NCBI RefSeq assembly: GCF_021462265.1
Contig: NZ_JAJONF010000001.1
Coordinates: 124,001 to 188,000 of the forward strand
Length of the DNA stretch: 64,000 nt
Direction of reading: 5' to 3'
Source of the DNA: Streptomyces shenzhenensis
GTDB lineage: Bacteria > Actinomycetota > Actinomycetes > Streptomycetales > Streptomycetaceae
The notes beneath the pieces were generated by a model. That model was not told where the DNA came from and made no database searches. It was given only the letters and a program-made list of their open reading frames with translations. Of this stretch, positions 1 to 8,998 are shown piece after piece; positions within the stretch are counted from its first letter, which is position 1, and each line of letters starts with the position of its first letter. Made by a program: the position numbers and the translations under genes.

Positions 1-749
1 CCGTGCATCGGCACCCCGCCGATGCCGGGATCGCCCAGCAGCACGGTCTGGAACTTGCCGATCGCGAGGCTCAGCAGATAGCTCGACGTCGGTGCCGCCT
101 GCTCGTACACCCAGGTCGTCGTCGACGCCTTCGCGGTACGGGTGAGCAGCCGGCCGCCGGCCACCACCGAGTACGCCGACGGGCAGGTGACCGAGAGCAG
201 GTACGACGCCTTGTCGGCCGGCCGGTCGTTGCACGGGAACCAGGAGGGCGCGCCCACCGGCTGGCTGGCCACCAGCGCGCCGTCCGTCAGCTCCTCCCAG
301 CCGATCCCGCCCCACGGGCTGTTCACCGGCTTCGGGTTGCCGGACCAGTGGATCTCCACGGTGAAGGCGGCCCCGGCGCGCGGCGGCTTCGCCGGCTTGA
401 TCCGCAGCCTGCCGCCCCGGTGCGTCCAGTGCGGCTGGCGGCCGTCCACCCGGATCCGGCCGATCTTGAAGTCGGCCAGGTTCAGCTGGAACTCGGACAG
501 GGCCGCCCGGCCCGCGATCGCGTTGATCCGGGCCGTGCCGGCCAGACGATTGGGTCCGGGCCGGTAGTCCAGCGTGAGCTCATAACGATGCACCCGGTAC
601 CGGGGATCGCCGTTGTCCGGGAAGTACGGGTCCGGACCCGCTGACTGCTGCACTGCCACTTCCGCGTCCGCTCCCTGCGCTGTGCTCGAACCGTCTCTCG
701 GCGCACCTGCGCCCGCGGCCACCGGACGGCCCGCGCTCAGGGACGCCAT
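1..749 (-). CDS. M1 family metallopeptidase, N-terminal part (cut by window edge)
   Basis: Reading the minus strand from ATG at 749 gives an open frame to the window edge (about 249 residues). It carries the N-terminal saddle domain of M1 (aminopeptidase N-like) zinc peptidases: a YRVHRYELTLDYRP strand, then PVNSPWGGIGWEEL and APSWFPCNDRPADKASY, typical of the region before the catalytic domain. The GAMEN and HExxH motifs would lie outside the window, so activity cannot be judged. The start overlaps the stop of the upstream NRPS-like gene by 13 bases, which suggests translational coupling. In Streptomyces a Pls/PosA-type NRPS-like gene is commonly followed by an M1 peptidase (recalled family context). 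I infer that the peptidase may act on, or protect from, the peptide product. A later start is possible because residues 1-35 are low complexity. Confidence 0.85.
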   Translation of the reverse strand, partial: MASLSAGRPVAAGAGAPRDGSSTAQGADAEVAVQQSAGPDPYFPDNGDPRYRVHRYELTLDYRPGPNRLAGTARINAIAGRAALSEFQLNLADFKIGRIRVDGRQPHWTHRGGRLRIKPAKPPRAGAAFTVEIHWSGNPKPVNSPWGGIGWEELTDGALVASQPVGAPSWFPCNDRPADKASYLLSVTCPSAYSVVAGGRLLTRTAKASTTTWVYEQAAPTSSYLLSLAIGKFQTVLLGDPGIGGVPMH

Positions 750-3700
750 GCCTCGATCGGATTGCCGAGCCAGCGGGTGCCGTCGGGAACCGACTCCGCC
801 GCCATGACGAGGGACGCGGGCCCCAGGGTGGTACGGGCCCCGATCGTGCTGCCGGGCAGCACGATCCCGCCAGGACCCAGTGTGGCGCCCTCACGGAGGA
901 CCACAGTATCCGTCCGCAAGATCCGGTCGTGGAAGAGGTGAGTCTGCAGCACACAGCCGCGGTTCACCGTGGCCGCGTCCTCCAGGGTCACCAGATCCGT
1001 CTCCGGAAGCCAGTAGCTCTCCACCCAGACGCCCTTGCCGATGTGCGCGCCGAGGCCGCGCAGCCAGGCCGTCATCACGGGAGTACCCGGAACCGAGCCG
1101 GCCAGCCACGGCACCGCCAGCACCTCGACGAACGTGTCCGCCAGCTCGTTGCGCCACACGAACGAGCTCCACAGCGGGTGCTCCGCGCTGCGGTGCCGCC
1201 CGACCAGCACCCACTTGGCCAGCACCGAGACCAGGCCCGCGAGCGCACCGGCGGCGAGCAGCACCAGGCCCGACAGCAGCGGCGCCCAGCCGCCGAGCGC
1301 GCACAGCGCGGCCACCGTCAGACCGGCCAGCGCCACCGAGCACAGCACCGGCACGATCCTGCACGTCTCCACCAGGGCCCGCGCCCACAGCAGCCGCTTG
1401 GGCGGCTCGTAGGTACGGCTCTGGTCACCGTCGGCCGCGCTGCGCGGCAGCTTCACCGGCGGCAGCCCCAGGTACGACGTGCCCTTCTTGGCCTTCTTCG
1501 GCGTCGCCGAGAGCACCCCGACAAGTCCGCCGTCCGGCACACTGCGCCCCGGCGCGGTCATCCCGGAGTTCCCGAGGAAGGCCCGCCGCCCGATCTCCGC
1601 GCGCCCGATCCGCACGTACCCGCCACCCAGCTCGTACGGCGCGGTCAGCGTGTCGTCGGCCAGGAACGCGCCCTCGCCGACCGTCGTCAGGCTCGGCAGC
1701 GCGAGCACGGTCGACACCTCGGCGCCCTTGCCGATCCGCATCCCGAGCAGCCGCAGCCACACCGGCGTGACCAGGCCGGCGTACAGCGGAAAGAGCGTCT
1801 CGCGGGAGCGGTCCATCAGCTGGGACACCGTCCACGCCTGCCAGCCGGTCCGGCTGTGCGTCGGGTAGGTGCCGGCGCGCAGCCCCAGGCTCAGCAGCCG
1901 GACCGAGACCAGGAGCAGCAGCGCGTACGCCAGCCCGAACGCCAGCGTGGCCGGGACCAGCGCGGCCGCCGCGCCCCGCAGGGCGTCGGCCAGGCCGTCC
2001 CCGGGGGCCACGAAACGCCCGGCGGCCAGCAGTGCGGCTCCGCCCGCCAGCACCGGCAGCGCGTTGAGCGCGAAGCCCGTCAGGCCGTACATCACGCGCC
2101 AGTGGGTGCCGCGCCGCGGCCGCTGCTTGGGCCAGTTCCGCTTGGCCTTGCCCAGCTTGACGGCCGGGGCGCCGGCCCAGCGCTGGCCGGTCGGGATCTG
2201 CCCGGTGACCGCGGAGCCGGGGGCCACCTCGGCGCGCTTGCCGACCCGGGCGCCCGGGAAGAGCATGCTGCGCGTCCCGACGACCGCGTGGGCGCCGATC
2301 CGGACCGGGCCGACGACCAGCCGGTCGCCGTCCAGCCAGGAGCCGGACAGGTCCACCTCGGACTCCACGGCCGCGCCCCGCCCGATCCTGAGCAGGCCGG
2401 TGACCGGCGGCAGCGAGTGCAGGTCCACCTCGGGGCCGATCCTGGCGCCCAGCGCCCGCGCGTACCGCTCCAGCCAGGCCCCGGTCAGCGTGGTCGCCCC
2501 GGCGAACTCGGCCAGCCGCTCCGCCGCCCACAGCCGCAGGTGGACCGAGCCGCCGCGCGGATACGTGCCGGGAGCCACGCCCCGCAGCAGCAGCCGCGCG
2601 CCACCGGCCGCGATCGCGATCCGGCCGGGCGGGGTGAACAGCACCACGGCCCCCAGGGCCACCAGCCACCAGGGCGCGGTGGGCAGCCAGCCGTAGCCGT
2701 CCAGCACATTGCCGAGCGCGGCGAGGGCCACCGTCCAGCGCAGGCCGAGCAGGGTGAACAGGGGAAGCAGGAGCAGCAGCTGCACGAACTGGGCGGCGCG
2801 CGGCACGGGCCCGATCGTGCGCTCGGCGCCGTCGTCCTGCGCGGACTGCTCCAGCCGCCGGGCCAGCTTGCGCAGCACCGGCTGCTGGTAGATGTCGAGG
2901 ACGGCCACGCTCGGGTAGCGGGTGCGCAGCCGGGTGGTGAGCCGGGCGGCGGACAGGCTGCCGCCGCCGATCGCGAAGAAGTCGTCGAAGGCGCCGCTCA
3001 CCGGGATGCCGAGGACCTCGGTCCACTGTTCGGCGAGCCATGCCTCGGTGCCGTACAGCTGCCCGGCCGGACCGACGGTCCCCAGGCTCTCCAGGGGCCA
3101 GGGGAGGGCGTTGCGGTCGACCTTGCCTGAGGTGCGGGTGGGCAGTTCGGCGACCGGCGCCAGCAGCGGCACGAGGGCGGCCGGCAGCTCGGCGCGCAGC
3201 TTCTCGACGGCCGCCGCGTGGTCCCAGCCGTCCTGGGTGACGACATAGCCGACCAGGAGCTGGTTGCCGCCGCGCGCGGTCCGTACGGCCGCCGCCGCGC
3301 CCGCGACGCCGGGGAGCGCCTGGAGGGCCGCGTCGACCTCGCCCAGCTCGATCCGGCGCCCGCCGAGCTTGATCTGCTCGTCGGCGCGCCCGAGGAAGAC
3401 CAGCCCCTCGCGGTCGGCCCGCACCAGGTCACCGCTGCGGTACGCCCGCTGCCAGCCCAGCGACTCCAGGGGCGCGTACTTCTCCGCGTCCTTCTCGGCG
3501 TCGAGGTACCGGGCGAGGCCGGCCCCGCCGATCACCAGCTGGCCGCTCTCGCCCATGGCCACGGGCACGCCCGCGTCGTCCACCACGGCCAGCTCCCAGC
3601 CGTTCAGCGGCAGCCCGATGCGGATCGGCTCCTCGCCGGTCATCAGGGCCGCACAGGCGACCACGGTGGCCTCGGTGGGCCCGTAGGTGTTCCAGACCTC

Positions 3701-4603
3701 GCGGCCCTCGGTCACCAGGCGCTGCGCCAGCTCGGGCGGGCAGGCCTCGCCGCCGAAGATGAGAAGCCGGACGTCGTTGAGGGTCTCGGGCTCCCAGAGG
3801 GCGGCCAGGGTGGGCACGGTCGAGACGACGGTGATCTCCTGCTCGACCAGCCAGGGGCCGAGGTCGGCGCCGCTGCGCACCTGGGAGCGCGGCACGGGCA
3901 CCAGGCAGGCGCCGTGGCGCCAGGCCAGCCACATCTCCTCGCAGGAGGCGTCGAAGGCCACGGAGAGGCCCGCCATGACCCGGTCGCCCGGGCCGATCGG
4001 CTCCTCGGCCAGGAACAGCGCGGCCTCGGCGTCCACGAAGGCGGCGGCGCTGCGGTGGGTGACGGCGACGCCCTTGGGCGTGCCGGTGGATCCGGAGGTG
4101 AAGATGATCCAGGCGTCGTGCTCGGTCCCGGGCCGGCCGGCGGGCTTCGCGGACTCGCGGCGGACGTCGATGTGCAGACCGGCGCCGAGAACGGCCGCCA
4201 CCTCCGCCTCACCGAACACCAGTGCGGCCCGCTCGTCCGGGTCCTCGGCGTCGACGGGCACGTAGGCGGCACCGGCGGCGAGGACGCCGAGCACGGCGAT
4301 GTACAGGTCGTTGGTCCCGGAGGGAACCCGGACGCCCACCCGGTCCCCGAGCCCGATCCCGGCCTCGGCGAGCCGCCGCCGCAGTCGTGCCACCTCGACG
4401 GCGAGCGCGCGGTAGGTGAGCTGGGCGGCGCCGTCGTCCAGCGCGGGCTCGTCGGGGTGGGCCCGCACCGTGGCTTCGAACACGTCCACGAGCGTGCGCG
4501 GCGAGGCCGCCGGTCCGGCCGAGAACCGTGCCGTGTTCCCGAACTGCTCGCGGATCTCCTCGTCGAGCAGGCCGAGAGCACCGCTCCCGTCAATGGCTGC
4601 CAT
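737..4603 (-). CDS. Pls/PosA-type NRPS-like protein (adenylation, carrier, membrane and beta-helix domains)
   Basis: A protein of 1288 residues if started at ATG 4603, which follows a GAGGA ribosome site; a 30-residue upstream extension to 4693 is open but low in quality. Residues about 30-510 form an amino-acid adenylation domain with core motifs FTSGSTGTPKGVAVTH, NTYGPTEATVVA, YRSGDLVR and the lysine region QIKLGGRRIELGEVD. A carrier domain follows near 520-600, with the phosphopantetheine serine in GGGSL. The rest has several hydrophobic segments alternating with left-handed beta-helix (hexapeptide) stretches. There is no standard condensation or thioesterase domain. This is the architecture of epsilon-poly-lysine synthetase-like enzymes, which activate one amino acid and polymerise it at the membrane. 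The substrate cannot be read from the sequence. The gene overlaps the M1 peptidase start. Confidence 0.9.
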   Translation of the reverse strand: MAAIDGSGALGLLDEEIREQFGNTARFSAGPAASPRTLVDVFEATVRAHPDEPALDDGAAQLTYRALAVEVARLRRRLAEAGIGLGDRVGVRVPSGTNDLYIAVLGVLAAGAAYVPVDAEDPDERAALVFGEAEVAAVLGAGLHIDVRRESAKPAGRPGTEHDAWIIFTSGSTGTPKGVAVTHRSAAAFVDAEAALFLAEEPIGPGDRVMAGLSVAFDASCEEMWLAWRHGACLVPVPRSQVRSGADLGPWLVEQEITVVSTVPTLAALWEPETLNDVRLLIFGGEACPPELAQRLVTEGREVWNTYGPTEATVVACAALMTGEEPIRIGLPLNGWELAVVDDAGVPVAMGESGQLVIGGAGLARYLDAEKDAEKYAPLESLGWQRAYRSGDLVRADREGLVFLGRADEQIKLGGRRIELGEVDAALQALPGVAGAAAAVRTARGGNQLLVGYVVTQDGWDHAAAVEKLRAELPAALVPLLAPVAELPTRTSGKVDRNALPWPLESLGTVGPAGQLYGTEAWLAEQWTEVLGIPVSGAFDDFFAIGGGSLSAARLTTRLRTRYPSVAVLDIYQQPVLRKLARRLEQSAQDDGAERTIGPVPRAAQFVQLLLLLPLFTLLGLRWTVALAALGNVLDGYGWLPTAPWWLVALGAVVLFTPPGRIAIAAGGARLLLRGVAPGTYPRGGSVHLRLWAAERLAEFAGATTLTGAWLERYARALGARIGPEVDLHSLPPVTGLLRIGRGAAVESEVDLSGSWLDGDRLVVGPVRIGAHAVVGTRSMLFPGARVGKRAEVAPGSAVTGQIPTGQRWAGAPAVKLGKAKRNWPKQRPRRGTHWRVMYGLTGFALNALPVLAGGAALLAAGRFVAPGDGLADALRGAAAALVPATLAFGLAYALLLLVSVRLLSLGLRAGTYPTHSRTGWQAWTVSQLMDRSRETLFPLYAGLVTPVWLRLLGMRIGKGAEVSTVLALPSLTTVGEGAFLADDTLTAPYELGGGYVRIGRAEIGRRAFLGNSGMTAPGRSVPDGGLVGVLSATPKKAKKGTSYLGLPPVKLPRSAADGDQSRTYEPPKRLLWARALVETCRIVPVLCSVALAGLTVAALCALGGWAPLLSGLVLLAAGALAGLVSVLAKWVLVGRHRSAEHPLWSSFVWRNELADTFVEVLAVPWLAGSVPGTPVMTAWLRGLGAHIGKGVWVESYWLPETDLVTLEDAATVNRGCVLQTHLFHDRILRTDTVVLREGATLGPGGIVLPGSTIGARTTLGPASLVMAAESVPDGTRWLGNPIEAWRP

Positions 4604-4959
4604 CCGGTCCTCGCGTCTCGTTCCCGGAACCCTCCGGGGCGCCGGCGGATCCCCAGGTCTGCCTGGGATTGTCCGGCTCCGGCTGGGTAACAAGCCGGAA
4701 ATATTAGTACGACGCTAGGCTTCCGCTCCTCCGGCAGCCACCCGGAGGCAGCCGTTCGGAGCAGGCCCTCGACTCTTGAGCAAGCCCTGACCAGGGGTTA
4801 TCCGCCCACGGGAGAGATGGGACACACAGCGTGAGGCAGGCCAACTCCACGTGTCCGGCGGCGCCTGCGGCAACGGCCGGCCCCGCGGCGAGGAGGGGAG
4901 AACGCCGCGGAACCGGCCGTCACCGTGGGGGTGGAGGAAACGTCACGGGGCGCCGGACG
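4604..4959. other. Intergenic region between two minus-strand genes
   Basis: This 356-base gap should hold the promoter of the NRPS-like gene and the end of the ATPase transcript. The only AT-rich patch, aaatattagtac near 4698-4709, reads TAATAT on the minus strand and could be a -10 element; no convincing -35 is seen. A strong hairpin (4874-4919) lies nearer the ATPase gene. No small ORF with a good ribosome site was seen. Confidence 0.5.
4874..4919 (-). terminator. Hairpin terminator after the ATPase gene
   Basis: Arms CGGCCGG plus CCGCGGC pair with GCCGCGG plus CCGGCCG around a 14-base loop. It lies 40 bases beyond the stop of the minus-strand ATPase gene. There is no T-run, as is common for Streptomyces terminators. 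Confidence 0.6.
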
Positions 4960-5403
4960 TCACGCGGCGCTGACCTCGGCCCAGATGGACTTGCCCCAGG
5001 GCAGATTGCCCACCCCCCAGCGGCCCGAGCAGAGCGCGTCGAGGATGAGCAGACCGCGCCCGCGGTCCCGTTCGACCGAGATGGGGCGCAGCCGGGGGTG
5101 GCGGCCCAGCGGGTCGTGCACCTCGACCCGGGTCCGGGAGCCGTCGGTGTCGATGACGAGACGGACCGGGTCGTCCGGATCGGTCTCGTAGCGCAGGGAG
5201 TTGGTGACCAGCTCGCAGGTGACCAGGGCTACCGCGTCGATGTGGTCACGGGAGGCGTCAGGGGTGTGGTGCGCGATGAAGTCGCTCACGAACAGCCGGG
5301 CGGCCTTGGCCGACTGAGGCTCGCTGGCCAGTAACAGAACCGGCGGCGGGGCGACTTGCACGGCGCGGGGTTCGGTCGTGGTGCTCCGCTGGCGTTCGAT
5401 CAT
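4960..5403 (-). CDS. ATP-binding regulatory protein (anti-sigma factor kinase-like)
   Basis: A protein of 147 residues with an HATPase_c fold of the RsbW/SpoIIAB type. The N-box is seen as TCELVTNSLRYE and the G-box region as DRGRGLLILDALCSGRWGV. The start at ATG 5403 is preferred because GAGGGG sits six bases upstream; ATGs at 5409 and 5487 are also in frame. It is divergent from the XRE/DUF5753 and DUF397 genes. That three-gene arrangement recurs many times in Streptomyces (abaA- and whiJ-like loci) and is tied to development and antibiotic control. The protein probably binds and phosphorylates or sequesters a partner; no cognate sigma or anti-anti-sigma factor is nearby, so the target is unknown. 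Confidence 0.85.
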   Translation of the reverse strand: MIERQRSTTTEPRAVQVAPPPVLLLASEPQSAKAARLFVSDFIAHHTPDASRDHIDAVALVTCELVTNSLRYETDPDDPVRLVIDTDGSRTRVEVHDPLGRHPRLRPISVERDRGRGLLILDALCSGRWGVGNLPWGKSIWAEVSAA

Positions 5404-5645
5404 GTGCATCCCCTCACGGGCATGTCCCAACGCAGGCACGGTGGTTCGCCATGCGAGTGCGGTCACTGTCGTATTTCCCGGATTCATGGTGCCTTCACGG
5501 CACAGTCGATCGCAATACGTACCACGGGATGTGAAATATTGCGCATCGAGTCGAGAGAGTTGCGAGACAAGCCTTCAGCCGGTGGCGGGGGTCGGGGCGG
5601 CACGGGCAGACTGTCGGGCAGTTCACCGGACAGAAGGGGGAACCC

Positions 5646-6512
5646 GTGAGCACGCCCACGGTGCGCCGGCGACGGCTCGGTGCGAAGTTGCGTGAACTGC
5701 GCGGCGAACTCACTCTCGACGAGGTCGCCGAGCACTCCGCAGGCGCGTTCGTCTCCTCCAAGCTCTCCCGGATGGAGACCGGCAAGACGGCCCCCAAGGC
5801 AGCGGACATCGAGGCGCTGCTCCACCTGTACGGCGAACTCGGCCGTGACGTCAGCGACGAGCTGCGCGCGGCCCTGATCACGCTCACCAAGGAAGGCGGC
5901 CGGCGCGGCTGGTGGCACTCGTACCGGGGTGTCCTCACCCCGGTCTACGAGGATCTCATCAGCCTGGAGGCGGAGGCCGAGACGGTCTCCACCTGGCAGC
6001 TGGGCATGATCCCCGGACTGCTCCAGACCGCCGAGTACGCCCGCGAGATCATCCGGGCGACCGCCATGTCCGAGGCGGTCGAGGCACGGGTCGACGCGCT
6101 GGTCGAGGTACGGCTGGCACGCCAGGCCGTCCTCACCCGGGACAGCGACCCGTTGGCCCTCTGGGCGATCATCTCCGAACAGGCCCTGCGCTCCACCACC
6201 GAGGATCCCGCCCTGATGTACGAGCAGTTGGGGCGCCTGCTTACGATGGGGCGGCGCCCGAACATCAACATCCAGGTGTTGCGATCGGACGCTCCCCTGC
6301 ACGCCGGGCTCACCGGCACCTTCAGCATCCTGGGCTTCGGTCCGCACACGGACCTGGACGTCGTCCACCAGGAAGGGCTGACCTCCGCCCTGTACATCGA
6401 GGAACGTGATCGGGTCTCCACGCACCGGGCCGCGTGGCAACGCCTCACGTCTGCCGCCGAGTCCGTCGAGGCGTCGGTGGAACTGATCACCCAGATAAGG
6501 AAGAACGAATAA
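5646..6512 (+). CDS. XRE-family transcriptional regulator with DUF5753 domain
   Basis: A protein of 288 residues. Residues about 10-65 form a lambda-repressor-like helix-turn-helix (LRELRGELTLDEVAEH, followed by SSKLSRMETGK). The remainder matches the DUF5753 sensory or interaction domain typical of Streptomyces WhiJ-like regulators (TWQLGMIPGLLQTAEYARE and FVxQEGLTSALY-like segments). The GTG start at 5646 follows an AAGGGGG ribosome site. Its stop is immediately followed by the DUF397 gene, whose ribosome site overlaps the stop. In known whiJ-type pairs the HTH protein is a repressor relieved by the small DUF397 partner. The divergent 242-base gap to the ATPase gene is its likely control region. 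Confidence 0.92.
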   Translation: MSTPTVRRRRLGAKLRELRGELTLDEVAEHSAGAFVSSKLSRMETGKTAPKAADIEALLHLYGELGRDVSDELRAALITLTKEGGRRGWWHSYRGVLTPVYEDLISLEAEAETVSTWQLGMIPGLLQTAEYAREIIRATAMSEAVEARVDALVEVRLARQAVLTRDSDPLALWAIISEQALRSTTEDPALMYEQLGRLLTMGRRPNINIQVLRSDAPLHAGLTGTFSILGFGPHTDLDVVHQEGLTSALYIEERDRVSTHRAAWQRLTSAAESVEASVELITQIRKNE

Positions 6513-6515
6513 GGA

Positions 6516-6755
6516 ATGAAGCACGCTGACGACGCGTCGACTCTGCCGGTGATCTGGTGGAAGTCCTCGGCGTCCGCATCACAGTCCGACTGCGTGGAAT
6601 GCGGGATCGTCGACGAGGCGACGGTCGCCGTCCGCGACAGCAAGTGTCCCGACGGACCCGCGCTCCTGCTGGACCGCGCCACGCTCCGTGCGTTCACCTC
6701 CACCCTCGCCCACCGTGACGGCCGAATAGGCGGCCCCGTGGACGGCATCGGCTGA
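6516..6755 (+). CDS. DUF397 small protein, partner of the XRE regulator
   Basis: A protein of 79 residues with the DUF397 hallmarks: WWKSSASASQSDCVECG near the N-terminus, VAVRDSKCPDGPALL in the middle, and a short C-terminal segment that usually forms a helix (ATLRAFTSTLA). The ATG at 6516 lies three bases after the upstream stop, with AAGGA spanning that stop, so the two genes are translationally coupled. DUF397 proteins act as antagonists or co-factors of their adjacent XRE protein in the developmental loci studied; the same role is inferred here. Confidence 0.92.
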   Translation: MKHADDASTLPVIWWKSSASASQSDCVECGIVDEATVAVRDSKCPDGPALLLDRATLRAFTSTLAHRDGRIGGPVDGIG

Positions 6756-6818
6756 GACAGCGCGGCGCCCACCGCGAGGGGTGGTCGCCCGCACTCTGCC
6801 CAAAATGCCCGGAAAACC

Positions 6819-6847
6819 AAGAAACCCCTGCTCAGCAGGGGTTTCTT
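6819..6847. terminator. Bidirectional intrinsic terminator
   Basis: The arms AAGAAACCCCTGCT and AGCAGGGGTTTCTT form a compact hairpin with T-rich flanks on both strands. It ends both the DUF397 transcript and the minus-strand tRNA-Leu transcript. Confidence 0.85.
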
Positions 6848-6849
6848 CG

Positions 6850-6937
6850 TGGTGTCCGAGGGGGGACTTGAACCCCCACGCCCGATAAAGGGCACTAGCA
6901 CCTCAAGCTAGCGCGTCTGCCATTCCGCCACCCGGAC
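6850..6937 (-). tRNA. tRNA-Leu (anticodon GAG)
   Basis: On the minus strand the acceptor stem GTCCGGG pairs with CTCGGAC. The anticodon stem CTAGC/GCTAG encloses the loop TTGAGGT, so the anticodon is GAG, which reads CTC. There is a long variable arm and a TTCAAGT T-loop. The discriminator A is followed by an encoded CCA (6850-6852). The size and variable arm fit a class II leucine tRNA. Confidence 0.96.
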
Positions 6938-7149
6938 AAGGTGTCTGTCGTGCGAAGTCTTCCGTGTGGGTTTCCCTCGCGGCGACGAAGGAAACACTAC
7001 CAGGCTTTCGGGGGCGGCCGATCACACCCCGTTCCGGGGCGGGCGGGCGTGAACGGGCGTGTGACGGGCCGGGACCGGCCTTGGGCCCGGGGCGGGAGGA
7101 GAGGGAGGATGGCAGGGACCGGCCGGCAGGGACAGCAGGAGGAAGCAGC

Positions 7150-8475
7150 GTGAGCGAGACAGACACGGCCAAGGGCGTCACCGGTGAGGACGAGGTCGTG
7201 GACCTCTGCCGCGAGCTGATCCGGTTCGACACCAGCAACTACGGCGACCACTCCGGTCCCGGTGAACGCAAGGCCGCCGAGTGGGTCGCGGAGAAGCTCG
7301 CCGAGGTCGGCCTGGAGCCCAGGATCTTCGAGTCCCACCCGGGCCGCGCCTCCACGGTGGCCCGCATCGAGGGCGCGGACCCCTCCCGGCCCGCCCTGCT
7401 GATCCACGGCCACCTCGACGTCGTGCCGGCCAACGCCGACGACTGGACCCACCACCCCTTCTCCGGCGAGGTCGCGGACGGGTGCGTGTGGGGCCGGGGC
7501 GCGGTCGACATGAAGGACATGGACGCCATGACCCTGGCGGTCGTACGGGACCGGCTGCGCAGCGGCCGGAAACCGCCCCGGGACATCGTGCTGGCCTTCC
7601 TCGCCGACGAGGAGGCCGGCGGCACCTGGGGCGCCCGGCACCTGGTCGACAACCACCCGGACCTCTTCGACGGCGTCACCGAGGCGATCAGCGAGGTCGG
7701 CGGCTTCTCCTTCACGGTGAACGAGCAGCGCCGGCTCTACCTCATCCAGACGGCCGAGAAGGGCATGCACTGGATGAAGCTGAAGGTGGCCGGGACCGCC
7801 GGGCACGGCTCGATGATCCACCGCGACAACGCCATCACCGAGCTGTCCGAGGCCGTGGCCCGGCTCGGCCGGCACAGGTTCCCGGTGCGGGTCACCAAGA
7901 CCACCCGGGCCTTCCTCGACGAGCTCGGCGACGCGCTCGGCACCGAGCTGGACCCGGAGGACATGGAGTCGACGCTGGCCCGGCTCGGCGGCATCGCCAA
8001 GCTGATCGGCGCGACCCTCGGCAACACCGCCAACCCGACCCAGCTGAACGCCGGCTACAAGGTCAACGTCATCCCCGGCGAGGCCACGGCGCACGTGGAC
8101 GGCCGCTTCCTGCCCGGTCACGAGGAGGAGTTCCTCGCCGACCTGGACCGGATCCTCGGTCCGAACGTGGTCCGTACGGACGTGCACTCCGACAAGGCGC
8201 TGGAGACCAGCTTCGACGGAGCCCTGGTGGAGGCCATGCAGTCCTCGCTGCTCGCCGAGGACCCGACCGCCAAGGCGATCCCCTACATGCTCTCCGGCGG
8301 CACCGACGCCAAGTCCTTCGACGACCTCGGCATCCGCGGCTTCGGTTTCGCGCCGCTCAAGCTGCCGCCGGAGCTGGACTTCGCGGGCATGTTCCACGGC
8401 GTGGACGAGCGGGTGCCGGTGGACGGGCTGCGGTTCGGCGTGCGCGTGCTCGACCGTTTCATCGACGCGTCGTAA
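7150..8475 (+). CDS. M20 family zinc metallopeptidase / deacylase
   Basis: A protein of 441 residues from GTG 7150, chosen because AGGAGG lies seven bases upstream; the open frame extends back to 6964 without support. Family metal and catalytic residues are visible: LIHGHLDVVP (metal His and catalytic Asp), GRGAVDMKD (bridging Asp) and FLADEEAGG (catalytic and metal Glu). A dimerisation domain follows (AGTAGHGSMIH) and the C-terminal metal His is in GMFHGVDE. It hydrolyses amide bonds of small peptides or N-acyl amino acids; the substrate is not predictable. It stands alone between the tRNA and the chaplin genes. Confidence 0.9.
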   Translation: MSETDTAKGVTGEDEVVDLCRELIRFDTSNYGDHSGPGERKAAEWVAEKLAEVGLEPRIFESHPGRASTVARIEGADPSRPALLIHGHLDVVPANADDWTHHPFSGEVADGCVWGRGAVDMKDMDAMTLAVVRDRLRSGRKPPRDIVLAFLADEEAGGTWGARHLVDNHPDLFDGVTEAISEVGGFSFTVNEQRRLYLIQTAEKGMHWMKLKVAGTAGHGSMIHRDNAITELSEAVARLGRHRFPVRVTKTTRAFLDELGDALGTELDPEDMESTLARLGGIAKLIGATLGNTANPTQLNAGYKVNVIPGEATAHVDGRFLPGHEEEFLADLDRILGPNVVRTDVHSDKALETSFDGALVEAMQSSLLAEDPTAKAIPYMLSGGTDAKSFDDLGIRGFGFAPLKLPPELDFAGMFHGVDERVPVDGLRFGVRVLDRFIDAS

Positions 8476-8580
8476 AGTCCTGGCTTCATATAATCGGGCG
8501 GCTGTACGAGGCCGAATGAGAAGAGTGAATGCGACGATAAGCTCGTAGCTCCATTACTCCCTCCTCGTTACTCCAGATGT

Positions 8581-8598
8581 GATCCGCTACTGCGGATC
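8581..8598. promoter_or_regulatory. Inverted repeat in the chpH 5' untranslated region
   Basis: The arms GATCCGC and GCGGATC with loop TACT form a perfect seven-base inverted repeat that ends 13 bases before the AGGAGG of chpH. It could be an mRNA hairpin affecting translation or stability, or a protein-binding site. Confidence 0.5.
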
Positions 8599-8620
8599 GC
8601 ATTGCCAACAAGGAGGAATA

Positions 8621-8854
8621 ATGCTCAAGAAGGTCGTCGCTGCTGCGGCTGCCACTGGTGGTCTGGTTCTCGCGGGTGCGGGCCTGGCTGTCGCCGACTC
8701 GGGGGCCCAGGGCGCTGCCGTGCACTCCCCGGGTGTCGTCTCCGGCAACGTGATCCAGCTTCCCGTGCACGTCCCGGTGAACGTCTGCGGCAACACGATC
8801 TCCGTGATCGGGCTGCTGAACCCCGCCTTCGGCAACTCCTGCATCAACAAGTGA
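8621..8854 (+). CDS. chpH: Short chaplin ChpH
   Basis: A protein of 77 residues. Residues 1-25 are a Sec signal peptide ending in AVA, leaving a mature chaplin of about 52 residues starting DSGAQG. The chaplin domain is complete, with paired cysteines at about 56 and 74 (VNVCGNTISVIGLLNPAFGN then SCINK). Short chaplins are secreted, assemble into amyloid-like fibrils and coat aerial hyphae and spores, lowering surface tension. The ATG follows a strong AGGAGGAATA site. It lies directly upstream of a long chaplin, as chpH and chpC do in S. coelicolor, which supports the assignment. A GC-rich hairpin follows the gene. Confidence 0.93.
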   Translation: MLKKVVAAAAATGGLVLAGAGLAVADSGAQGAAVHSPGVVSGNVIQLPVHVPVNVCGNTISVIGLLNPAFGNSCINK

Positions 8855-8881
8855 CGCCGGCTCCCTGAGGGGCGTCTTTCC

Positions 8882-8920
8882 GTCGGCCCCGGAGCGCGCG
8901 CCACGCGCTCCGGGGCCGAC
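8882..8920 (+). terminator. Hairpin terminator after chpH
   Basis: The arms GTCGGCCCCGGAGCGCG and CGCGCTCCGGGGCCGAC form a 17-base-pair perfect stem about 30 bases after the chpH stop. Confidence 0.8.
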
Positions 8921-8998
8921 CGGTTTCTCCGCGGGCTTTTTCGAACGGATGCCCGTGCGGAATGCAAGGTCAGGATCCGAGGCAGGGGAATTCAGAAA

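Noticed and set aside
3..706. Small plus- and minus-strand frames at the window start
   Set aside because: They are shadows of the truncated M1 peptidase, whose frame alone shows family motifs.
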